Shown here: positions 33,801-45,800 of the stretch, piece after piece
Numbering within the stretch: position 1 is the first letter of the stretch
Layout of the letters: each line of letters opens with the position of its first letter
Source of the DNA: Anthonomus grandis grandis
Taxonomy: Eukaryota > Arthropoda > Insecta > Coleoptera > Curculionidae
DNA: 64,000 nt
NCBI RefSeq assembly: GCF_022605725.1
Contig: NC_065551.1
Coordinates: forward strand, 18,662,001-18,726,000
Direction of reading: 5' to 3'
Made by a program: the position numbers and the translations under genes
The notes under the pieces: model-generated
The model's input: only the letters and a program-made list of their open reading frames with translations
What the model was told of the DNA's origin: nothing
Database searches by the model: none

Positions 33801-36800
33801 GTCCCTCCACGTTCCTGAAACACCCCTTAAGGTTTTTTTTTTCAAATATTTACCCTCCCACACGCGTTCCACTAAATGTAATTGTTTATCATCTGATATG
33901 GCAGGGGTAAGGGGTTTCATTTGCTCTTAGTATGGATTTTGGATATTAATTACACCTTATCTGGGTATTTTACAGAACCGAACAGAGATTGTTTAATGGG
34001 TATAGAGCACCAAGGTTCAAGAGGTTTTGAAATTAATCTTTAAGGGTGCATTGAGGCTAATTTCTATCAATTTTTTTACATACTAATATTCAAAAAGTAA
34101 ATAAAGCATAAATCACTAAAAAAATAAATCGTGAACGTAAGTTATTTTGGAAAAGTGTGCAAACATATTTTTCGCATGTCTACCTGTGATAAGTCACATG
34201 TTGCTCCCGTACACGTTTGACGAACTGATTATTTGACAGCACAGGAATTCCACACACGTAAAATTAAAAATACACCGTGCCGATCTATATTTATTTTACA
34301 AATTGGAAAATTGTATATAAATGCAAAAAAAAAATTATTTGCTTACCTTTATCGACGTCTTTCCTATTACCATCGAAGATTCCGGTGGTAAGCGCTTTTC
34401 GCTTTAGAAGGTACGGCCTGCGTTTCTTTGTAGGAACGGAACCAATAATTTCTAGAAATTCATAATAAATTAAAGTTGTTGGTAATAAGTGAAACAGAAG
34501 GTGAAAAGGCAATATAATATTGTTTTTTCACCTGAATGAGTTAGTCAGAATGAGAAGGGAAAGAGTAAGATTGTATCGAAAATTCAGATCTTTCTGTCTT
34601 TTTTCAAGATTCTTGCGTCTTCAGTAAATCGGTCAACAATTCGTTGGTGTTACATTAAAATGAATAATTGATAGTGAGAAGAGAAAGGAAGATTGATCGA
34701 AATAGTAATACTATTGTAATAACTGAAGGATTTTATGGATTGTATGATTGAGAGAATGAATAAATGAGAGTGAGAGGATGAAGGAAAATTAGGATGCGGA
34801 TGGTAAATTATTTTGCTCTTTTAATTGAATAACACAGTTAAAGAATCAAGAAAAGCTGAATTGATAATTCGATTAAACTTCTTTAAATCAATCTATAAGT
34901 GAGAGTGAGAAGGCACTAGAAGAATGATATGAATGTTACAAAGATTCTTTTGCTCTTCAATTAAATGAGGGAGCTAAATAATCAAGAAAGCTTGTGTTGG
35001 TAATTTAGAGAATATACTAGTTTTTCAATAGTATCTACAAGTTCGAATGAGAAGATGATAGAAAATTGAGTAGACGTTGGTGAGGTTAAAAAAACAATAC
35101 AAAGATTCTTTTATTTTTTTAAATAAATGAGAGAGTCGAACAATCAAGAAAGGTTAAATCGATAATTCGAAGCATATTTAAGATGATAACATTTTGAATA
35201 TTTATTTTTAATTAATATCTTTTCTAACTTTAATGTTGTTAAATCAATTTAGATTGCTTATGCGAATGTATAAAAAACATGTTTAGTTCGAGAACAGTCT
35301 ACTTTTTGAAGATCAAAGTATACATTTTTTGTCTAAACTTAAATTTCATTTTGTTTATTTTCAAAAATTTATTTAAAACAATTAATTTGATCATACGTTT
35401 ACCTGTGTCCTAATAATTACGGAACATTTTGTGAAAGTTTCTTTGATAATACGCCATCAAATCTAAAATAGAATTTTTCAAGCTTTTTAATCATCTTTTC
35501 AACTACAGCGGTTAGTGAGACGATAGAAGATTAATTAGAGGATGGTAAGATTGAAAGAATAATACAAAGATTCTCTTAAGTTTTCTACTGAACCAAAGAG
35601 AGCTAAGGATGAAGCAACGTTTTTTTCTATTGAATAATATAGTGCGAGGTTATTAATTCAAAAATTCCTTGGATTTATAATTAATAAATAATTAAAGGAG
35701 TAAGTAAGTGAGTGAGTAAAGTAGGTAAGGTTAGAATAGTAACAGTTGGAGTGGCAAAAATACATTCTAGGATCTATATGGCTTTTCAACTACATCTGTG
35801 TGAGATTGAGGGGATGATAAAAGATTGAGATGAGGATGGTAAAATTGGATTATAAGAAGATAAAGAAAGGTTTGAATCAGAATAAGATTATTAAAGAATT
35901 TGATAAAGAGGGACTGACGTGAAAAGAATTAAGTGTAATTAATAAAATAGAGATTAAACTAGACCGCTGCTTTTTAAACTAAATGACTAGATAAGACGGA
36001 GATAAGACCATAAGTCTTGACATTAAATTATATAATAAATCATAAGAAAAAGCAAAAAAAGTAACGAAAATAACGTTCTTACCTGTAGGAACTTTAACAG
36101 ACACACCGAGATTTAAAGCCTGAAGTTTTGCAATGGCGACCTTTTGTAAAACTTTTCTTTCGACCTCTGTTAAATGCAACAAATTCGTATCTTGAAGTAT
36201 CACTTGGCGTCCGGTTACGCTGTTCCAGATACAACTGCCCTACAAAAAGGAACTTGTTAGATTTATAGTAAAACTGGGAAAAGGGAGGTTTCTAATATTT
36301 AAATTAATTTCATTACTCACTAGCCATAACGTGACTAATATAGTGAACCTGTGAGTTTCAAATGTGACATATAGGTAAAAAAAGTTTATTTGCTTAGGCC
36401 CTAATGAAGGTTAGAAGAAAAAAATTAGTTTCCAAATATTTTTTTAATATTAAAAAAGAACTTAAATTATTTTCAAAGTAATTTAATGCCAATACGTAAG
36501 CGTTTAATTCCCTAATGTATAAAGCTAAACAAAATATACAAAATCGTAATTATTTTCACAATGTTTAGTTCAATAAAAGTGGGCATTAATAATGAAATAA
36601 AATGAATTAAAAATAAATCGTTTGTTTTCGAAAATGCTGAAACCGAATAATCGGTCGGTTATTTTTAGATGCACGTCTTGTGTGCGTTTAGTGGTTGCGG
36701 TTAACTTTTTTAGGCTCGTTTTCTTATTGATGAGTAAACGAAATCGTTAATAACTTAACTTTTTCTTGATATAAAATATCAACATCATAATCTTAATGTA

Positions 36801-39800
36801 AATTACTGCAAGACGATTCTCAATTTAAATTACTAAATTTTGTCTAATTTGTCCATGATATTAAATTAAAAGTTAACTATGAAAGTTATGAAAAGATTTC
36901 ATGTCATTGGAAGAACTTAAACTGGAAGAAGTAGATATTGATAAAAAAAAAAGAAAATATACAGAAACTGACTATAGCCGACAAAGATTCAGCGATATAC
37001 ACAACCAAACTCGTTAAAAATTAAGACACCAGATAGAAGTCCATAAAATCAAAACAATAAAAGAAAGAGCATGATGGAATATTTTCATAGAAATATAATT
37101 AATTCAACTTTGGTGTTTCCTTATTTACCAATAATAAAAATCCAGAAGATTAAAACAGAATACAGGGTGTTCGAAAAATAGACGAAGATATTTCATATTT
37201 TATGGAAGAAAGAAAGAAAGAAAGAAAATGTGCTATATAACGTTAGAATAGTCTTGTGTACAAGCATCCTACAAGCTAAAAAAATAAAACAAAAATACAA
37301 TTTCAAAAATTGACAAAACAATAAACAAAATTAAACACAAGAAGACAAAACTTTTTGAACATACTTGAATTAAAGATAACTAAATAAAACAATCAATTAC
37401 TAAATAACGGTAAACTTGTTGACAAAACTAGAGAAAAAAAACTTTCCAACATGTCCAAGGTTAAAACCTATCATTAAAAAAGTCATTCAGTTTATAATAT
37501 GCCGTAGCCAATAAAAGCGTCTTTAATTCTCTTTTAATTTTTTTAACATCCGATATATGTCTAACACATAGAGTAAATTTTTTTACTTATGTAAATTAAT
37601 GAGTTTTTGGTAAGGGAAGACGTAGGAATAGGTAGGGGAACATCATTTACACGACGAGTTAAATGGCCAGTGTCAGAGGGTAGTTTGGGAATTTTGTGAA
37701 TAAGAGCAGCTGTTTCTAAAATAAAGAGTGAGGCTCTTTTCAGAAATGAGGAGGGGTTTGCAAGAATCCCTTAACTTTGGTTAAACCCCAAAAAGGCAAG
37801 CCATACCGAATATGAGATTCAATGAGTGAAAAGTACACTGAACGTGCAACCACCCCTCCCAGCTCTCGTTTTGCCATTCTTACTGCAAAACATCCAGAAG
37901 ATAATTTCCTAGCTAAATGTAAAATATGATCTTCAAACTGAAGGCGACCATCAATGGTAATTCCTAGGAACTTGCAGCACTCTTTATTCTGCAAGAGGGA
38001 ATTTTCGTCAAACATCAGACCCTGAACACCGCACTTAAACCCTATAATAGACGTCTTTCTTACATTAAACACGAGCCTGTTGGAAGCACACCACCCTGAT
38101 AAAATCTGAAGGTCTTCAAGGATACAAGTATTAATATAATCAGAATTTGTATGGCTCCATAGTATGGTGGTATCATCAGCAAACTGAACCACCTTGCCCC
38201 GCAGTTTCAATGAACTCAAGTCATCCACATACAGTAAAAATAACAGTGGTCCCAACACTGAACCCTGGGGAACGCCGCATTTTAGGGATCTAGAAGCAGA
38301 CAAACACCCAGACACTGTAACCTTCTGAGTACCATTTGATAGATAGGACTCAAGCCATCGCAACGCTACGCCCCTAAAACCATATTTATCGAGCTTAAAT
38401 AACAGTATTCCATGATCCACACAGTCAAATGCTTTGGATAGATTACAATACACTGCCGCCGATGACTCTTTAGAATTCAAGGACACAGAATTCAAAGACG
38501 CTCTCCAAAAAGCTAAAAACAGCATCATGAGTCCCTTTACGGGCTTGAAAACCAAACTGATTTGCAGACAAAATGCCATTATGATGTAAAAAGAACAAAA
38601 TTCTGCTTTTTGCAAGTTTTTCAACTATCTTAGAGAGAGCAGACAAAATAGAAATGTAACGGAAATTACAACGCGGATCCAAATCTCCACCCTTATGAAG
38701 AGGGATAACCACTGCCTCTTTTAAACATGAAGGAAAAATGCCAATATGTAAAGAATTGTTTATGGCAGAAACTAAAGCATTTAAGGCTGAATCAGGCAAA
38801 AAAAGAGTCAACAACTTTACCCAATTCATCTTCAAAAAATACAGGGTCTTTTACCTGATGATCGCGAGGCAAGACTTGCTTTTTGTAGATGGTTGTGTGA
38901 AATGAATAATAGAAATGTGGATTTTATAAGGGCGATTCTGTTTACTGACGAGGCCATGTTCACGAGAAACGGCATGACAAACATCCATAACGCACACATA
39001 TTGGCTGAAGAGAATTCTAGGGCTATAGTTGAGACACATCATCAAGTGGGTATGTGTTGTGGATAACTTTCTTTTAGGACCTGTCATTTTACCAGGTAAT
39101 TTGACTGGTGATTAGTTTCTGTTGTTTTTACAAAAAATACTGCCCGATTCGCTTGATAATTTGTCTCTAAATTTAAGACAAAATCTTGGTTTCAACTCAA
39201 TGGTGCTCCGGCTCATTTTGCTATAAATATTAGGAACTATTTACATCAAGTATTTTCTCATCACTGGATTGGTAGGGGTCGAGATGCTCCTGTTCCGTGG
39301 CCACCTCGTTCGCCCGACCTTACACCTTTGGATTTTTCAGTCTGGGGATGTATAAAAGACTTTGTGTATATGGTTCCGATTTTAAACGAGGATCATTTAA
39401 GGGAAAGAGTCATTGCAGCTGGAGAGTATTTCAGGTTGAAACCAAATATTTTTCAAAGCCTTAGATTTTCATTAATAAAGAGGGCTCCTATGTGTATACA
39501 AACAAATGGAGGTCACGTTGAACACATAATTTAGGGTGAATATTTTATGATTTTTATTATAATAAGTAATTTAGCATTAATTTAGAAAAAATAATTTACG
39601 TTTATTTTGTTAACTTGTTAAAATGTATCTAGATTTTAAAATTAAGACATCTAATAAACGGATTCTCAGGCCGACATTTACTAAGAATACTTTTTTTACA
39701 AGAAAAGATTGGATAATTAGAATTCTTTACTAGAACTTTATTATATAAGGGTACAAAAAAGTTTTGGCATTTTTAACACATACAATATACCCCAGGTGGC

Positions 39801-42800
39801 ATCCTCTGCGAGGTATAGCAAATCCGTGAACGGATTTCAATTTCTCGTTTCAAAAAACCCCCTCACACCAAATTTTAATTTAATATCTCATGTAACACTC
39901 AACTTATTAAAAAAAACGATTTTATATTTCTCATTTTGACGCCCTGTATATTGAATACCGAGCGCCCAAATAAAAAATGGCATAACGAAAGTCGCATTAT
40001 TTTGGTCTACCCTATATGTGGCCGGCGGAATGGCCTCCTTTTTCCGTACTGTATATGTAAATATATTTTTTTTATTATTATTAAAAAAAAAATTTACTCG
40101 ATTCTTTTGAAATTTGGCAGTATTACTTGTATTAAGAGGCTAATTTAGCCCCAACTAGATTAAAATTATAAGATCCAGTGGCGACCCGGGAGACATCTTA
40201 GCAAATATTATTGGCAAAAAAATGTACACCACTGCGTTTTTTCAACTTTATTATTTGTTGTTTGATTAAGCATTTAAAAATACAACTTTTTTGCCTCTTG
40301 TATTTTTTTCCTATCTTACTTTGTTTTCGACAAAAAAAAATTAATACCGTTTTATTATATGCCACTGGACATAATTGGTTTATTAATTTTTTTGTAAAAA
40401 AATCACAGGTGCCTTGGAAAACAAAAAATCATTTCTGCATGGAGATTTGACATTGACAAGCGTCAGTTCTCCTAGAAAAATAATTACAGTAGAGTCTCGA
40501 TAACGTGAACGTCCCATAACGTGAACATCCCTAAACGTGAACAGCCTAATTGGTATTCAGCCTATTCTAAAACGTGAACGCCAAAAATATATCGCCTCTA
40601 TAACGTGAACAAAAAAATATTTATATCGTTTTACCCGTAGGCATTAAGCGGCATTTCCTATGTTCCCTTTGTCGGCAACTTTAGTACTAACTTGTATGCA
40701 ATTAAGAAGAAAAAAGACCAAATTACTTCAACAGTTGCCTTGATTTTTTCTGGACCAGGTAAACGAAAATCTCTTAGACCTTCTGAATATCCATTAATGG
40801 AAAAAGCTTTGTATAAGTGGTTTTTGCGACAACGAGAGAGGAATGCACCAATAAGTGGTTTAATTTTAAAAGAGAAAGCCAAATATTTTCACGAAAAACT
40901 GTACGACAAAAATTCCACGTTTTCTGCGAGCTCGGGGTGGTTGCAAAAGTTGAAGAAAAGATTTGGCATACGTTTCCTAACAATAACTGGTGAAAAACTA
41001 TCTTCTCAGCCCGAGCTGGTTTCACCATTCTTAAGTAAACTTGAAGAAAAAATCAAGGACCTAAACTTAGACTATAACCAAGTGTACAACGCCGATGAAC
41101 CCGGCTTGTACTAAAAGCTTTTAGCCGGAAAGACTTACGTATCCAGTGAAGAAAAAACTGTCCCTGGAAGAAAAACAGACAAAGAAAGAATAACGTTTCT
41201 AGCATGTACAAATGCGACTGGACTACATAAATTGACTCCTTTGGTAATAGGGAGAGCTAAAAAACCACGAAGTTTTAAGAACTCTTATATTCCTGTACAC
41301 TACAAAAACTCAAAATCTGCATGGATGACAGCCGGAATTTTTAAGGAACGGTTCAAAGAAATTTTTGTTCCTGAGGTAAATTTCTTGCCATAGCTATACA
41401 TTTCAAAAATAAAAGTTTGTTTTAATTTTAGGCGAGAAAGTTCCTTAAGAAACAAGGTCTTCCAGAGAAAGCACTTCTTTTATTGGATAATGCCCCCAGT
41501 CATCCCCCAGTATAGGAACTTTTATTTGATGATGGACTAATTCAAGTTATGTATATGCCTCCCAATGTGACACCCTTAATTCAACCTATGGACCAAAACG
41601 TTATTAGGTTGACTAAATTGCATTATCGCTCCATGTTTTTGGCAATGGTTGTAGCTAATAAATCTAAGAACATGAATGTCATTATCAAACAATACAACGT
41701 CAGGGATGCTATTTTAAACTTATCACGTGCATGGAATAAATTAGAACCAGCAACCATTAAAAAGTGTTGGAAAAATATTTTCGAAAGCCAAAGCAATGAT
41801 GACCTTGAAGACACAATACCCTTGGCAACTCTTGCTCAAGAATTGCTAAGCCTGAATAGTATTGTAGAGACTAACCTTAATTTATTAGAAGAAATTGATC
41901 CAGGGCAAGACTTCGAACGTGGAGATATCGAAGAATGGAATAAAGATGACTTCGTTGTACATGATGAGAATTGTACTGCAGTGTCTAATGATTCAGAAAC
42001 CGAACAGGATTAAGATCCAGAGGTTTCTCAGGCTGTGGATAAAGTCACTCACGTAGAGGCAGTTCGTATATTTAGCAGAGGTCTAGAATGGGCGGAGCAA
42101 AACAATGCCGACTTCGAGGATATTCACACAAATTACGTGAATGTGCAACTATTCTTTCAAACAAACAACGTATCCGTCAAATAAAGTTAGATAACTTTTT
42201 TCTAAAAACAACGGAATAAATATAAATAATGTATTACTAACTGTATAACATTTTTTTGTTTGATTTTCCAATAAAATATATATTTAAAGTACATATACGT
42301 GTTAGTTTATCATGCGATTAACTTTATCCAGTAACATGAACTCCTCGAAAACATGAACATAGTCATCTCATATTTTTTATAAGGAATCACGCACTGAAAT
42401 ATCTTCGTCCATTTTTCGAACACCCTGTATTAAGAACATCCCAAGTATTCAGTCCTCTAGTCTGCGGTTAAACATGCATTTAACTTATCTGCATGGTATT
42501 CATGTTGCTCTTGTAATAAATTATACTATCTCTAAGAGTCCAAGAAATATAAGTAAGATGACTTACTTCTTAAATTATCTTATCTTAAGCTTTTTTTCCA
42601 ATACCGTAGCTTCTCAAGTTCGTCCAGAAAATATAAAACCGGTTTAAAAAATTGACTGAAAATGTCATATTTTTCCAGGGTTAAGAATACAAACTTCACC
42701 TACTGAAGGCTTGACAGAGGATGTCCATGCAGCTTTTTTTGTAATTCGTTTCTTTTTCTACGTAATTTGTATTGATGTTGGTTTGAGTCAAAAATCAACT

Positions 42801-45800
42801 CAAGAAGTCTTCCAGTACCAGTTTTTGACTGTATATTTAATATTGTCAAAGACTAGAAGAAATTATATTAACGGCATTTCTTGATCTGTCATAAATAAAT
42901 ATCATTCCCATTTTAGCTTAAGTAACTTAATTTTTTCTAGCAAAAAGAATATAAGAATTACTAATTTGAAAAAGTTAGTTAATGGCTTGTTTTTCTAGGT
43001 TTATATTCTCTGACAAATTATTCCCACTGATCTTATTGAGAATAAAAATAAAAAAATATGTCCTTTAATTTAGATTCTGATGATTAACGGTGTCAGCGTT
43101 CTTTTGATTTTGTATCAAAAATCACATTGAATTTGTATAAAAAAATCATATCTGTAATAAAGAGATATGACTGTGCTAGTAGTGCTATCCTTTATTATTC
43201 TTATTGCAGAACTAACATGGGATTAAAGGATTCGCAAGCTATGCTTTATTATTAATGAACCTAATTCTTAGATCCTAGTAGGTTTTCCCAAGTAAAATAT
43301 TATACAAAAAACTGGTCTAAAGAATTTGATCTGAATTTAGGTTTTTTTTCCGGAGTAGCACTGTACTGGTACTGTTTGTTATTCTTTGCCAATTTTTCTT
43401 CAGAAATAACTTTGGATTTACCATGCAAGTGTGCAAGAAGTGGAGGACTTTCAATCGATGCTTCATCTTTAATGAACCTATATCTCAATTCAGTAGGGTT
43501 TCTCAAGAAATATATCATAACACTTATAACATTTTTCTATCTATAAAGAATTTGGGCTTGTCTGGAATTTGATGTATTTTTCTGACGAATTTTCTAAAAA
43601 GTCATAAAAATTACTGGTTTAAAAATTGGTCTATAACTTTTTTCTTCCAGAGGAAAAATTTGGTCTCTTTTTTCAAAAAATTACTGTTTGTTGCTGGTTT
43701 TTGCAGGTTTCTAAATGCAAACTATTCTTATTAGACAAAAATGCAAATTACATCACCGCAAAAAAAATGATCATAGTTTTAGAGTGGTAACGTTTTTGAC
43801 ACAAAAACTATTAAAAAATATGCATAAATCAATAAAATTAATCCGTGAAAAGGCTATCAAGATCTCTTCTCAAACTCTGAATAATTTTGTTGTGTTTTCT
43901 GCAATAAAGACTATAGAATAATAAATTAATAGTCAGAGCTTCAGCCTAAATGAACATTCCCAATCTAGAAGTTCTTTTTACAGAGAAGATTATAAAGTTT
44001 ACTGGTCTAAAAAAAGGTCTTGGTCTCGAAAATATCTGGGTTCTAGGCTTAATAATGCAAACTTCTATTACTGATCCTATTGATAAATAAAAACATAGAA
44101 ATCCTAGTTTTTAAATTATCTCTAGTTCATCATTTGAAATTTCTACTTATATCCATATTGAACAACAGGCATACTTCTTAAGTCCTAGTAGTGCTAGTCT
44201 TGGTTATGAAGTTTTGGCAGATGGCAGATTTTATAAAGAATTTTATTCGTAAAATTTATAATACTTGTGATCTAATATTAAGAATGTGAACTTCTTTCTG
44301 TAGTTTTGAAAATAAAAATCATTGATAAAAATAATAATGATAGTGACGTAATTTCCAAGGAGCTGAAGCTTGTTTAAAAAAAATTATAGAATTAAAGGCA
44401 ACAGGTAGCTCTATATCTGAAGAGTAAAATTTAAAAATGACTTCATTTTCTTAATTTTCCCCACAATGTTGATCATCTAAGCGGTAGTTAAGAAACGTGG
44501 GTGAAATAACTGCCATGATATTATTTTTTTCGGTGACTATTTAATAGATTTATGGGGACAGCGACGCGTGTGGAATTCAGGTTATATAAAATCCGCAACT
44601 ATATTATAAAACTTAATTAATTAGATTAGGAGGAATCACAAGTGGGAAAGCTGAATAAACCTTTTAAAATTTATTTAAGAAAAAAGATTTTCTACTATAA
44701 GATTTAGTTCTAAACGTGAAAAAATCATAAAATGTGAAAACTTACTAGCAAATATTGTAAAAGATTTACGAACCTGTCACTTACATCAGCAATTTAGGTT
44801 GCCTATAAAATATTTCGAAATGTAGTTTAAAAACTGCGTTTTTCGCTCGAAAAATATAAAATAGTATTCCAAGAACTGTATTTACGTTGTGTCTACAGTT
44901 TTTTTTTTATAAAAATTGATGAATTTTAAGTTTATATAGTTTACCCTATTTATCCAGCTACAAGGCGTTTGGGCGGGTCTGGTTTGACTTTTCGATCTTG
45001 ACCTAAAAATCTTCTTGGCAACCAGGCTGCCCTGCTGCACCACACTTGATGACGATTTGCTTTTTTGCATTGCTGTGGCCGTTACAGCTAGAAAAAAAAG
45101 AAAAATATAAACAAAATAAGTATTAAACTATTCCCACGCATTTTTTAGGATTTTTAGGAGTTGTAGAGAATAAAGATTTATGGTTCTTTTATGTGTGCCT
45201 TATTGTTTTTATTACCGTCATCTGGGGTGAATTCGGACGATTTTCCGGTATTTTTCCAAATAGCAGCTACATTTATTTTTTTAAAAATCTCAAAAAAATA
45301 AATAAATTTCTTATGTCTTTTGTCGATTCATTCCACACAAGAAAAAAAAAATATTTTCATTTCTTAATATATTTTTTTTAACCTAAATAGTGTCCGAATT
45401 CACCCCTAATGTGTGGGGTGAATTTGGCCACAAAAATTGAAAATAAAAAGTTTCCCACGTCTCTAGATGAAAAAAATATATTTTTTTTGGATATCAGGAA
45501 AACACAATAATTGAGAAACATAAGATATATTCATAAGCATTTGTTCACAAAATAAATAAAACAAACTCCTTTGTTAACTGAAAAAATATTCTCACAAGAA
45601 ATTAAAAAAACATTTCATTTAATTATTATAATAATATATTATTCTAAGAAGTGCTTCTATTACCCGAAAAATTTAAATTGCTATCGGCCCCTTCGTGCGT
45701 CTTTTACAGATCTGAGAACAAGCGTTAGTTGACGTCTTTCAATGACACTTTCATCTTTAGTCTGGGGGTAAGTATAATAATCTCCCATCTTAGAAGATTC

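Larger units (their letters stand above)
37163..42427. mobile_element. Composite transposon with 33-bp terminal inverted repeats
   Basis: The left end CAGGGTGTTCGAAAAATAGA (37163-37195) and the right end (42395-42427, reversed) match over 33 bp with a single mismatch, and both are flanked by TA. The 5265 bp between hold a non-LTR retrotransposon 3' half (minus), a DDE_3 transposase remnant (plus) and a Tigger element (plus), so the original element has been filled by later insertions. A GAAA microsatellite (37205-37228) lies next to the left terminus and may be the 3' tail of the retrotransposon. Confidence 0.7.

Noticed and set aside
36083..36239. Direct joining of RhoGAP exon 1 to exon 3
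   Set aside because: Phase 1 to phase 0 would shift the frame and reach a stop near the end of exon 3; exon 2 at 44945-45087 resolves it.
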